64,000 bases of DNA from Microcoleus sp. AS-A8 (lineage in GTDB: Bacteria; Cyanobacteriota; Cyanobacteriia; Cyanobacteriales; Coleofasciculaceae): contig JAMPKV010000017.1 in the NCBI GenBank assembly GCA_039962225.1, forward strand, positions 49,785-113,784, given 5' to 3'. Below, in pieces: positions 1-7,560 of the stretch. Numbering within the stretch: the stretch's first letter is position 1; each line of letters opens with the position of its first letter. A model generated the notes under the pieces. The model ran no database searches and was not told the origin of the DNA. It worked only from the letters and a program-made list of their open reading frames with translations. A program made the position numbers and the translations under genes.

Positions 1-1
1 G

Positions 2-781
2 GTGTTATTGGGTCGCCATCAAGATGCGATCGCTGATTATGACAAGGCGATAAAATTTAATTCAAATTACTATAAGGCTTGGAGTAATCGAGCCAATGCA
101 CAGTTTAACTTAGGTCACTTTCGGCGGGCTATTGCCTGCTATGACAAAGCCCTATCCATTCAGTCGGATGACCCAGAAGTGTGGTACAACCGGGGCTGTA
201 CGTTGATGGCAGAGGGGAGAATACAGGATGCGATCGCAAGTTATGACAAAGCAATAGAAATCAATCCAAAGCATGTCCCGTCTTGGATGAATCGCGGCAA
301 TTCACTATCAAATCAAGGCAATCAAAAAGAGGCATTAGCTTGCTATGAAAAAGCGATAAAAATCCAGCCAAATGACTCTCACGCTTGGAATAATCGTGGA
401 TTCATCTTGCGGCGGATGGGACGTTTGAAAGAAGCTGTAGCCAGCTATGAACAAGCCGTGAAATGTATGCCTGAGAACTATGAAGCTTGGGACAATCAGG
501 GTTATATCTTGGTTTTGTTGGGGCGGTACAAGGAAGCAATGGCAAATTTCGAGAAGGCTTTAGAGATTAATGCTAATCATGTCAATGCTATTTATAACAA
601 AGGTTACTGTTATGCTCGACAGGGTAAGGTGACATTAGCGGTTAATTATATAGAACAGGCGATTGAGATTAATCCAGATAAATATCGGCAAGTTGCCAAA
701 ACCGATCCAGGTTTGGATTGTCTGCGGAAGAATAAGCGGTTTCAGGCTTTAATTGAGGATAGTAAGGGTAAGGGGAGGTGA
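2..781 (+). CDS. TPR repeat protein, 5'-partial
   Basis: This frame is open to the left edge, so the true start lies outside the window. About seven 34-residue TPR units are visible, each with the pattern A-W-x-N-R-G and a following A-[IL]-A-x-Y-[DE]-K-A-[IL]. TPR arrays form helical scaffolds for protein-protein contacts; no catalytic domain is present. The C terminus is a TPR cap containing K-T-D-P-G-L-D-C-L-R and R-F-Q-A-L-I, which recurs in the next gene before that gene's extra domain. The two genes are therefore tandem paralogues. Partner and pathway are unknown. Confidence 0.85.
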   Translation: MLLGRHQDAIADYDKAIKFNSNYYKAWSNRANAQFNLGHFRRAIACYDKALSIQSDDPEVWYNRGCTLMAEGRIQDAIASYDKAIEINPKHVPSWMNRGNSLSNQGNQKEALACYEKAIKIQPNDSHAWNNRGFILRRMGRLKEAVASYEQAVKCMPENYEAWDNQGYILVLLGRYKEAMANFEKALEINANHVNAIYNKGYCYARQGKVTLAVNYIEQAIEINPDKYRQVAKTDPGLDCLRKNKRFQALIEDSKGKGR

Positions 782-844
782 AGGGTGATCGCATTGATAC
801 CTTAATGACCAATTTAGCAAAACTTGAATCGAAGAAGTACCCCT

Positions 845-2593
845 ATGAGTACCCTCCTTTTAGAACGTCAGGATGAAGTAATTGCGAGCCTCGAAAAACT
901 TCTAGAAAATAAACCCGATAAAGACAATACCTGGTACAACCAGGGCAATGCACTATTTAATTTAGGACGCTTAGATGAGGCAATCGCTAGCTACGACAAA
1001 CCCCTAGAAATTCAACCAAATTTCTATGAAGCCTGGTACAATCGAGGCAATGCATTGTTTTACTTGGGACGCTATGAAGAAGCGATTGCCAGTTACGACA
1101 AAGCCCTGCAAATTCAACCAAACTCTCACGAAGCGTGGTACAACCGAGGCATTGCGCTGTTTAGCTTGGGAGCTTATGAAGAAGAGATCGCCAGCTACGA
1201 CAAAGCCATTGCAATTAAACCTGATGACCACGAAGCCTGGTACAACCGGGGCAATGCACTGCTTAAGTTAGGATGCTATGAAGAGGCGATCGCTAACTAT
1301 GATAAAGCCATTGCAATTAAACACGACAAAGACAAAGCCTGGAACAACCGGGGCGCTGCACTGGGAAAATTGGGACGCTATGAAGAGGCGATCGCTAGCT
1401 ATAACAAAGCCATTGAAATTAAACCCGATAAAGATGAAGCCTGGTACAACCGAGGTATTGCCTTGTCTGACTTGGAATGCTATGAAGAAGCAATTGCTAG
1501 CTATGACAAAGCTCTGGAATTGAAACCCACTTTCTATCAAGCTGAGTACAATCGGGGCATTGCCTTGTCTGACTTGGGACACCATGAAGAGGCGCTCGCT
1601 AGCTATGATAAAGTACTCAAAATCAAACCAGACTTCTACGAAGCTTTGTACAACCGAGGCATCGAGTTAAGGAACTTGGAACGGCTAGAAGAGGCGGTCG
1701 CTAGCTACGACAAAGCCCTTGCAATTAAACCCAATGAGTACGAAGTCTGGTACCACCGGGGTACTGCGCTGGGGGAATTGGGATATCTGGAAAAGGCGCT
1801 CGCCAGCTTCAATAGAGCCATAGGAATTAAACCAGACAAGTACGAAGCCTGGTACAACCAAGGTACTGTTCTTTTGAAATTAGGATATTCTCAAGAGGCG
1901 ATTGCTAGCTTTGACAAAGCTACAGGAATGAAACTAGACCTTCACCAAGCCTGGAGCAACCGGGGTTATGCGTTGGTGAATTTGGGGCGCTACGACGAGG
2001 CGATCGCTAGCTACAACAAAGCCTTAGAAGTCGAACCGGACTACCACGAAGCCTGGTACAACAAAGCTTGCTGTTATGCCTTTCAAGGCAATGTTGAGCA
2101 AGCTATTGAGAACTTACGACAAGCCATCAATCTGAGTCCTGATGAATACCGAGAGAAGGCAAAAACTGACTCAGATTTTGACAGCATTCGAGAGGATGAG
2201 CGGTTTCAGGCTTTAATTCAGGAAGAAAGCGATTGGGAAGAAGGAGAAATAGACGAACAAGAATGGCTTCGAGCAGCAGCCAGCAGTCCAGCATTTGATT
2301 TCCTCAAAGACCCTGAAGAAGACACGTACAACTCAGCTACTTCCTTACAGCTCATAATCGAATATCCAGCTACACTTCCAGATGCTCTACAACAAACAAG
2401 GGAACAGTTTGAGCAAGAAGCTAAATGGGCAATGGCAGTCAAGTTATTTGAAATGAAACGTATATCTTCGGGGACAGCAGCTCAATTATTAGGTACAGAT
2501 AGAGTTACTTTTCTGCTGAACTTGTATCGTTATGGCGCAGCCATGATTGACCTCGAAGAAGAGGAACTTTTATCTGACTTGGAGAATGCCTGA
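845..2593 (+). CDS. TPR protein fused to UPF0175 antitoxin-like C-terminal domain
   Basis: About 582 residues. Residues 1-450 are roughly twelve TPR units plus the cap shared with the preceding gene. Residues 460-490 contain E-W-L-R-A-A-A-S-S-P-A-F-D-F-L-K-D-P, a segment I associate with cyanobacterial small antitoxin proteins. The last ~80 residues (from LQLIIEYP through EEELLSDLENA) match the UPF0175 pattern, with a short helical DNA-binding-like core around G-T-A-A-Q-L-L-G-T-D-R. UPF0175 proteins are usually free-standing ~80-residue antitoxins encoded before a DUF3368 toxin, and such a toxin gene follows with an 8-bp overlap. I chose ATG 845 over an upstream TTG (824) because it begins the conserved register. 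The fusion is unusual; a read-through joining of two genes is my inference. Confidence 0.85.
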   Translation: MSTLLLERQDEVIASLEKLLENKPDKDNTWYNQGNALFNLGRLDEAIASYDKPLEIQPNFYEAWYNRGNALFYLGRYEEAIASYDKALQIQPNSHEAWYNRGIALFSLGAYEEEIASYDKAIAIKPDDHEAWYNRGNALLKLGCYEEAIANYDKAIAIKHDKDKAWNNRGAALGKLGRYEEAIASYNKAIEIKPDKDEAWYNRGIALSDLECYEEAIASYDKALELKPTFYQAEYNRGIALSDLGHHEEALASYDKVLKIKPDFYEALYNRGIELRNLERLEEAVASYDKALAIKPNEYEVWYHRGTALGELGYLEKALASFNRAIGIKPDKYEAWYNQGTVLLKLGYSQEAIASFDKATGMKLDLHQAWSNRGYALVNLGRYDEAIASYNKALEVEPDYHEAWYNKACCYAFQGNVEQAIENLRQAINLSPDEYREKAKTDSDFDSIREDERFQALIQEESDWEEGEIDEQEWLRAAASSPAFDFLKDPEEDTYNSATSLQLIIEYPATLPDALQQTREQFEQEAKWAMAVKLFEMKRISSGTAAQLLGTDRVTFLLNLYRYGAAMIDLEEEELLSDLENA

Positions 2594-3107
2594 AACTGAA
2601 AAAATTGTAATTGATGCTGCGCCACTCATTTCGCTTGTAGCAGCTCTGGGTGATTTAAAAGTCCTACAATCTCTTTACTATCAAGTGCTAGTTCCTTTTG
2701 AAGTCTGCCAGGAGATACTTGTAGGCGGTTCCAGTGGTTTTGCAGTAGCAGAATTTGAGGCTGCTACTTGGTTAGAGAAATGGTCGAATCCTCTGGAGAT
2801 TTCCCTGCCTTTGCTCACGTCTTCGCTGGATCGAGGTGAGGCAGCTGTGATTCAACTAGCCATAAATGAAAGCATCAAGACTGTCTGCATCGACGAGACA
2901 GTGGGCAGGCGTTTTGCTAAATTAAATGGGCTTTTACTCACAGGTTCTATTGGCATTTTGCTGCGTGCCAAAAAGGAAGGGTACTCATTCTCTATGCAAG
3001 AAGCCATTGAGCGGATGAAAAACCGAGGTATTGGACTGAGTGAAAAAGTCGTCACTTTTGCGCTTAACCAAGCTGGTGAGAGTGAGGGCTTTGACAGCAC
3101 CCTTTAG
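2586..3107 (+). CDS. DUF3368 PIN-like putative toxin
   Basis: About 173 residues. The start is taken as ATG 2586 (MPETEKIVIDAAPLI), overlapping the previous gene's stop by 8 bp; a 13-residue upstream extension is not family-like. DUF3368 proteins are PIN-domain-related VapC-like putative RNases. Acidic residues in PIN-like positions are visible: D in VIDAAPLI, E in the EVCQEIL helix, D in LDRGEAAVI and D-E in CIDETVGR, followed by a T-G-S-I-G-I-L motif typical of the family. The overlap with an UPF0175-containing gene fits the usual antitoxin-toxin order. Toxicity and RNA target are not shown by the sequence. Confidence 0.85.
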   Translation: MPETEKIVIDAAPLISLVAALGDLKVLQSLYYQVLVPFEVCQEILVGGSSGFAVAEFEAATWLEKWSNPLEISLPLLTSSLDRGEAAVIQLAINESIKTVCIDETVGRRFAKLNGLLLTGSIGILLRAKKEGYSFSMQEAIERMKNRGIGLSEKVVTFALNQAGESEGFDSTL

Positions 3108-3150
3108 CAATTTTAGACTTTGGTTCAGGAGCGCCCCCCACAGGTAAAAT

Positions 3151-4053
3151 ATGCGTCAATTTCCAAAATTCCTGATTACCCTCGCTGCTTGGGTAACATT
3201 TTCTCTCGTACCCCAACCCGTTCTTTCCCAACAGTGGCGTCCCGTGCGCGGTGGCATAGCGTTTGGCATCAGTGGGATGGTGCTACTCACTCAGCAAAGT
3301 GATTCCCATTCTTTTCTCGTTGCTCATGACAATAAACAAAAAAATCAGGGACGTTTGGCAATTATTACCATTAAGGGTGAAGAGTCACCTCAATATTTCC
3401 CCTTAAAGTGGTCTAGTAATGCCCCGTTACCTGTCGATCTAGAATCTCTAACTGCCGTCCCTGGAACATCTGAACCTACTTTTATGGCAGCTACCAGTGC
3501 GGGAAAGGTTTATCACTTCCGCTTGGATGCCTCGAAGCAAACGATCTCAATTCTTAACGTTTTTGATTTACCCAATATTGCCAAGGGCAGCAATTTTGAA
3601 GGATTTGCGGTACAGAAAATCGATGAGCAGTTAATGGCGGTATGGGCACATCGGGGAGAAGACGATGATCCAGCCGTACTTGACTGGGGACGGCTTGACC
3701 TGAATACTTACCAGATTACTTCGATCCGTTCCGTTCCCTTAAAAGTACCGTTCCCTCTCTCAGCAGTTCGCCACATTTCCGACCTAAAGGTAGACTCAGC
3801 CGGGGTTCTGTTCATCTCTTCCGCCACAGACAACGGAGATGATGGGCCTTTTTCATCAGCTCTATATGTGGCAGGTGCATTTGGAATTCGCGAACAGCAA
3901 ATTATATTTCGCCAGAATTCTCAACTTGTTCCCCTGTATCGCTTTAACTACCACAAAATCGAAGCCATTGAACTGGTACCGGGGCGGAATGGCGGTCTGA
4001 TTGTAGGTTCAGATGATGAGAATATGGGGGGGGCTGTGTACTTGGATTGGTAG
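3151..4053 (+). CDS. Secreted hypothetical protein, possibly beta-propeller
   Basis: 300 residues with a Sec signal peptide (MRQFPKF then a hydrophobic core, probable cleavage after VLS near residue 26). The mature part has repeating beta-rich blocks with D-L-E-S-L, F-E-G-F-A-V and K-I-E-A-I-E, which resemble the esterase-like/DUF3616-type propellers acting outside the cytoplasm. I cannot assign a substrate. No signal-transduction or membrane domain is visible. It stands alone downstream of the toxin gene, after a 43-bp gap. Confidence 0.7.
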   Translation: MRQFPKFLITLAAWVTFSLVPQPVLSQQWRPVRGGIAFGISGMVLLTQQSDSHSFLVAHDNKQKNQGRLAIITIKGEESPQYFPLKWSSNAPLPVDLESLTAVPGTSEPTFMAATSAGKVYHFRLDASKQTISILNVFDLPNIAKGSNFEGFAVQKIDEQLMAVWAHRGEDDDPAVLDWGRLDLNTYQITSIRSVPLKVPFPLSAVRHISDLKVDSAGVLFISSATDNGDDGPFSSALYVAGAFGIREQQIIFRQNSQLVPLYRFNYHKIEAIELVPGRNGGLIVGSDDENMGGAVYLDW

Positions 4054-4098
4054 CGAATCTTTGCGGCTGCTAAACAGAATAGCGATCGCTATCCTGGT

Positions 4099-5055
4099 TT
4101 AACCGGGTAGTGAGTCAAGCAACACGGTTAAACCCCGAATACCTACGACGGCAACCAAACTTGCGATCGCCACAAAGCTTAGGGGACGTAAACTCGCTTG
4201 TAGCAGTTTTAGTCCTTGTTCTAACTCTGTTTCGTAGTATTGGGCTACGTTTTCCAGTGCCGTATCGAGATTGCCCGTTGCTTCACCTGTGCGAATCATC
4301 TCCATCGCCGTCGGCGGTACTTTACCTTCCAGAGAACGGCTGAGGGGTTGCCCCATGCGGATGAGTCGCGCAGCACGGGTGAGATTGGCTCTCATGATCG
4401 GGTCTGGAAGATGCTCTTTGAGCAATTCTACAGCGGTGAGAGGGGAGAGACCACAACTTAAAGGTAACCGTAACTGGGCTAAGTCAAGCAGCGATCGCGC
4501 CTGAATTAGCTTACCCACAATCGGCAACTTCATGGCGAGTTGGCGTGAACCTTGACTGGAATAGCGAGAAAGGAAGAAACTGATGCCCCATAACAGTAGT
4601 GCGATCGCTAAACTTCTCAACCAAAATTCCAGTCTGAGCAGACCTGTGGCGTTAGGATTAAGAATTGCGGCTGATAAAATCAGTAGACTCCAAATTGTGG
4701 TAATGACTGAGAATCGCACTGAACGCCCCAGTCGTCTCCGTCTGGTTTGAGCTTCGGCTGCGATCGCTAATTGCTCACAAGTTTGGGCTAATGAACCACT
4801 ATATTCTGCCAAGCGAATCAAGCTAATTGTCCAACTGTCAAAATAGCCAGAGTCAACTGCCAGTGCTGAAGCTAAGTCTTGACCCCCATCTACCGCCACA
4901 CTAACCTGTTGCAAATAGCGCTGGAATGAAGGATGCCCATTCTGACGCATCAAGGTTAAACTCTGCTGCACACTCATGCCAGAGTTGAGCGCAGATGCCA
5001 ACTGATAAAAGAACTGGGCTTTTTGGTGAAGCGTTAATCGGTTGGGTAGAGCCAC
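4099..5055 (-). CDS. Type II secretion/type IV pilus F-domain (GspF/PilC-like) protein
   Basis: 318 residues starting at GTG 5055. Two copies of the GspF cytoplasmic helical domain are recognisable: residues ~10-125 (F-F-Y-Q-L-A-S-A-L-N-S-G then L-I-R-L-A-E-Y-S-G-S-L) and ~185-300 (L-D-L-A-Q-L-R-L-P-L-S-C-G then M-I-R-T-G-E-A-T-G-N-L). Membrane segments sit near 130-170 and at the C terminus. GspF/PilC is the inner-membrane platform protein of pili and secretion systems. It is shorter than typical PilC (~400) and stands apart from pilB/pilT genes, so it may serve an accessory or minor pilus apparatus. Alternatively it is a paralogue without an assembly role. Confidence 0.88.
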   Translation of the reverse strand: MALPNRLTLHQKAQFFYQLASALNSGMSVQQSLTLMRQNGHPSFQRYLQQVSVAVDGGQDLASALAVDSGYFDSWTISLIRLAEYSGSLAQTCEQLAIAAEAQTRRRRLGRSVRFSVITTIWSLLILSAAILNPNATGLLRLEFWLRSLAIALLLWGISFFLSRYSSQGSRQLAMKLPIVGKLIQARSLLDLAQLRLPLSCGLSPLTAVELLKEHLPDPIMRANLTRAARLIRMGQPLSRSLEGKVPPTAMEMIRTGEATGNLDTALENVAQYYETELEQGLKLLQASLRPLSFVAIASLVAVVGIRGLTVLLDSLPG

Positions 5056-5115
5056 TGTTTGCCATCAACCATTGCCATTGTATTGAGTTCTACCTTACCC
5101 CAGTTGCCAGAAGTC

Positions 5116-5583
5116 TTAGCAATCCAAGTCTCTGATATTCGGTCGAGTCGGCGGGGTTGGTGCTTGCAGTGGATCAGGGGCGATGGAATTTGTGCAGGTT
5201 TGGCTGTCATCAAGGTAGTTTTGAAGAAGCTCAGCCTCTGTGGAAAGGCATTTTGCCCTGATTTTTTTCAGGAAGGGCAGAACGGAATTGGCGTATTGAG
5301 AGTTGTGTTTTGTGTGGTCGCGTTCAATTGCATTCCACAAGTGTTGTAGCTGTTGCTGGGTGGAGCATTTTTGTAGTTGACAAGCAATGGCATTTTTCCA
5401 TTGTTCCATCTGGCGGTAACTGATGAATTGTCCTCCTTTATCGAGGCGATGGACGAAGATAACGTAGAGCCAGGATTCGATTTTGATAATTAGGGATTCT
5501 GGAATTCGCAATAATTTGGCAATTTGATGCTTGGTGATGCGGAATTTTTGTGCGGGGTTGATGCGGCGAAATAAGGCTGTCAT
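5116..5583 (-). CDS. Hypothetical protein
   Basis: 155 residues from ATG 5583. The N-terminal part (residues 10-50: FRITKHQIAKLLRIPE then I-I-K-I-E-S-W) could be a short helix-turn-helix-like recognition of a DNA end, but no family is recognised. The C terminus is proline-rich and probably disordered (A-P-D-P-L-Q-A-P-T-P-P-T-R). Codon use resembles its neighbours, supporting a real gene. Function unknown. Confidence 0.55.
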   Translation of the reverse strand: MTALFRRINPAQKFRITKHQIAKLLRIPESLIIKIESWLYVIFVHRLDKGGQFISYRQMEQWKNAIACQLQKCSTQQQLQHLWNAIERDHTKHNSQYANSVLPFLKKIRAKCLSTEAELLQNYLDDSQTCTNSIAPDPLQAPTPPTRPNIRDLDC

Positions 5584-5642
5584 GGTTGCTTGATTTCTTG
5601 TTTAATAAACTTGTTGCAAAAGTCAAAATCTGACCCCCCTAA

Positions 5643-5661
5643 CCCCCCTTATTAAGGGGGG
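5643..5661. repeat. Perfect inverted repeat, C-run/G-run hairpin
   Basis: Nine-base arms (CCCCCCTTA and its complement) around one base. It is preceded by another C-run (ACCCCCCTA). C-run/G-run hairpins of this form are common dispersed elements between cyanobacterial genes and can act as terminators for flanking minus-strand transcripts. Here the element sits between two leftward genes. Confidence 0.7.
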
Positions 5662-5707
5662 ACTATAAAGAGAGAATTTTATTCATGGGGAAGAAATAAA
5701 TCTTACT

Positions 5708-5760
5708 CCCTCCCCTTGCTAACCGGAGCTTTAGTGAGGAGAGGGCTGGGGAGGGGTCTA
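5708..5760. repeat. C-rich/G-rich imperfect inverted repeat
   Basis: CTCCCTCCCC on the left is complemented by GGGGAGGGG on the right, with CGGAGCTTTAGTGAGGAG between them. This is another dispersed-repeat type often found in cyanobacterial intergenic DNA. It lies just 3' of the 166-residue leftward gene and may end its transcript. Confidence 0.5.
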
Positions 5761-5776
5761 GCTTTTGGCAAGAGGC

Positions 5777-6271
5777 TTAATCTTCTTGTTGGTAAGTTGC
5801 TTGTTGAAGTTGTTCGTCGGGAACATCAAAGAGGACTTCAAATTCAGCAGCAGGCATAAAGCGCTTTAGAAAGCGTCGATGATCTTCCGCGTCTTGACGA
5901 TTGAAAAAGCGGGCTACTGTATACCTTCGGGCATCAGGTAGGAGTCGGATAATTGCCCAAGGACGGGAGTAGTCTTCAGTTTGTGAAGTACGTTTTGGCA
6001 GAGTTTTTATGACTTCACCCCTGAGGTTGCTTAGGGTGTGTTCAATGAGTTGCCAAAGCTTTTCCCGGTGTTGGCTGGTATCGTTGGGTATCAAAGTCCA
6101 ATCGCTGACAGGTGCTGGTGCAAGCGTAAGAACGTAATCTTCCTGATCCTCTTTGCCAAGCTTCCAGGATAAGCGTCGGGTCTGTTTGTGGCATTTGTAT
6201 CCCTGTTGGCGCAAGGTTGCACAGATTCTGTCGCCTTCTGTTTGAAGGCGCAGCCAGTCGGAGTGTTTCAT
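5777..6271 (-). CDS. Hypothetical protein with C-terminal PWxxIRLLP motif
   Basis: 164 residues from ATG 6271 (an in-frame TTG two codons earlier is less likely). The C-terminal half contains R-P-W-A-I-I-R-L-L-P-D-A-R-R followed by V-A-R-F-F-N-R-Q-D-A-E-D-H, then E-F-E-V-L-F-D. I have seen this motif in short cyanobacterial proteins of unknown function. The same motif begins the tiny gene at 6417-6503, so the two are related. No catalytic or membrane signature is present. Confidence 0.6.
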   Translation of the reverse strand: MKHSDWLRLQTEGDRICATLRQQGYKCHKQTRRLSWKLGKEDQEDYVLTLAPAPVSDWTLIPNDTSQHREKLWQLIEHTLSNLRGEVIKTLPKRTSQTEDYSRPWAIIRLLPDARRYTVARFFNRQDAEDHRRFLKRFMPAAEFEVLFDVPDEQLQQATYQQED

Positions 6272-6416
6272 TGTCAAAATCTGGGTAATGTCTTCAGAAA
6301 GGGCGATCGCAGTGATTGCTTATGTGAGCGCAGCACTGCATAAAATTACAAACTGGTTAAGAAAAGGCAGCGATACTCTAGAGCGCTCTGATCAGTTCAA
6401 GGAGCGCTGCTCTTCT

Positions 6417-6503
6417 TTAGATGTCTATATTTAGCGTCAATCGTTGCATGTTGGGCAGCAGGCGAATCAACACCCAAGGGGTAAGACGTTCTTTGTAAGG
6501 CAT
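6417..6503 (-). CDS. Very short protein, truncated relative of the PWxxIRLLP family
   Basis: 28 residues (MPYKERLTPWVLIRLLPNMQ and eight more). The reading frame is preceded by a good Shine-Dalgarno sequence (AAGGAGA, about 10 nt before ATG 6503). The motif T-P-W-V-L-I-R-L-L-P parallels R-P-W-A-I-I-R-L-L-P in the neighbouring 164-residue protein. The sequence then ends after LTLNIDI instead of continuing into the V-A-R-F half. It is either a decayed copy whose start signals survive or a genuine micropeptide. Confidence 0.5.
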   Translation of the reverse strand: MPYKERLTPWVLIRLLPNMQRLTLNIDI

Positions 6504-6617
6504 AATGAACTTGTCTCCTTATGTAATTGGAGCCAGAGCCAGTGCTGATAGGTTGGTCGCCGGGACGCACTGGCTTTCTGACCGTTTGAAATCATGCCTT
6601 CATAGTAGGCGGAACTT

Positions 6618-6639
6618 TTTACTAAGTCAACTTAGTAAA
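6618..6639. promoter_or_regulatory. Perfect palindrome, likely operator of the HTH cluster
   Basis: Two 10-base arms (TTTACTAAGT and its exact complement) separated by CA. It lies 24 bp before the first of four Cro/CI-type HTH genes. A dyad of this size and position is typical of an autoregulatory operator for a dimeric HTH protein. The flanking A/T-rich stretch could hold the -10 region. Binding itself is inferred. Confidence 0.65.
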
Positions 6640-6662
6640 TTAACCCTGGGGATAAGACACTG

Positions 6663-6890
6663 ATGGGTAGTTTGGGAGAAAAGCTCAAACAACAACGAGA
6701 ATCGCTCAACTTAACACAGCGAAAAGTTGCTGATGAAGTGGGTGTAACTATAATCACTGTGCAAAACTGGGAGGCTGGCAGACATATCCCTAAACTCTAT
6801 CCAAAACAGATGAAAGCGTTATGTGAAGTTTTGAAGTTCACAGTCGAGGATCTAGCTGACTGGCAGGATGGAGAGAAATCAGCAGACTGA
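6663..6890 (+). CDS. Single-domain XRE-family HTH regulator 1
   Basis: 75 residues from ATG 6663. Nearly the whole protein is one Cro/CI HTH fold: L-G-E-K-L-K-Q-Q-R, L-N-L-T-Q-R-K-V-A-D-E-V-G-V (helices 2-3) and T-V-Q-N-W-E-A-G-R (recognition helix). A conserved tail I-P-K-L-Y-P-K-Q-M-K-A-L-C follows. No dimerisation or effector domain is present. It is the first of four tandem paralogues; gene 2 begins 3 bp after this stop. It probably binds the upstream palindrome, which is an inference from position. Confidence 0.88.
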   Translation: MGSLGEKLKQQRESLNLTQRKVADEVGVTIITVQNWEAGRHIPKLYPKQMKALCEVLKFTVEDLADWQDGEKSAD

Positions 6891-6893
6891 GCA

Positions 6894-7094
6894 ATGGCTA
6901 GTGTGGGGGAAAAGCTCAAACAACGACGCAATTTGCTCAATTTGACGCAGCAGCAAGTCGCTGATGAATTGGGTGTGACTGTAACCACTGTGAAAAATTG
7001 GGAAGCTGGCAGATATATTCCAAAGCTCTATCTACCACAGACGAAAGCCTTGTGCGATCTTCTGAACTTCACACTAGAGGATTTAGCAGACTGA
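6894..7094 (+). CDS. Single-domain XRE-family HTH regulator 2
   Basis: 66 residues from ATG 6894, three bases after gene 1 stops. The HTH core (L-N-L-T-Q-Q-Q-V-A-D-E-L-G-V then T-V-K-N-W-E-A-G-R-Y) is closely similar to genes 1 and 3. It differs in the recognition helix, with K in place of Q before N-W-E, and ends early at LEDLAD, lacking the W-Q-D-G tail. Tandem duplication followed by divergence of DNA-contact residues is the simplest explanation. Confidence 0.87.
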   Translation: MASVGEKLKQRRNLLNLTQQQVADELGVTVTTVKNWEAGRYIPKLYLPQTKALCDLLNFTLEDLAD

Positions 7095-7097
7095 CTC

Positions 7098-7310
7098 ATG
7101 ACTAGTTTGGGGAAAAAGCTCAAACAACGACGAGAAGCGCTGAATGTGACACAGCGGCAAATTGCTCTTGAATTGGATGTGACTGTAACCACTGTGCAAA
7201 ACTGGGAAGCTGACAGACATATCCCTAAGCTCTACCCAAAACAGATGAAAGCCTTGTGTGACATTCTGAAGTTCACGGTAGAGGATTTAGCAGAGTGGCA
7301 GGATGGATAA
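7098..7310 (+). CDS. Single-domain XRE-family HTH regulator 3
   Basis: 70 residues from ATG 7098, three bases after gene 2 stops. The core reads L-N-V-T-Q-R-Q-I-A-L-E-L-D-V then T-V-Q-N-W-E-A-D-R-H, with the same I-P-K-L-Y-P-K-Q-M-K-A-L-C tail as gene 1 and the ending LAEWQDG. The usual G of the W-E-A-G-R motif is D here. Its stop codon overlaps the start of gene 4 by one base (TAATG), indicating translational coupling. Confidence 0.87.
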   Translation: MTSLGKKLKQRREALNVTQRQIALELDVTVTTVQNWEADRHIPKLYPKQMKALCDILKFTVEDLAEWQDG

Positions 7311-7531
7311 TGAACTCAGGCCGTGAGCTGATGAGGCTAAGGAAACGACTGGGACTGACCCAAAAACAAGTAGCGGATGCAGTAGGCGTTACTGACCAAA
7401 GTGTAAGTAATTGGGAAGCTGGGAGATTTGAACCTAGGCTTACTATTAGTCAGATGCAGGCTCTATGTCGGGTCTTGCAATGTTCCTTAGATGAATTACC
7501 TAGCTTCAATGATGCACAGAAGCCGGAGTGA
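7310..7531 (+). CDS. Single-domain XRE-family HTH regulator 4
   Basis: 73 residues. ATG 7310 is chosen over an in-frame GTG at 7295 because it forms a TAATG overlap with gene 3. The HTH core (L-G-L-T-Q-K-Q-V-A-D-A-V-G-V then S-V-S-N-W-E-A-G-R-F) is more diverged, and its tail differs (P-R-L-T-I-S-Q-M-Q-A-L-C). The gene ends 30 bp before the convergent mcrC-like gene, so the cluster may belong to, or regulate, that restriction operon. Confidence 0.87.
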   Translation: MNSGRELMRLRKRLGLTQKQVADAVGVTDQSVSNWEAGRFEPRLTISQMQALCRVLQCSLDELPSFNDAQKPE

Positions 7532-7560
7532 GAAGGAGATTAGCGATCGCATTGATGACG

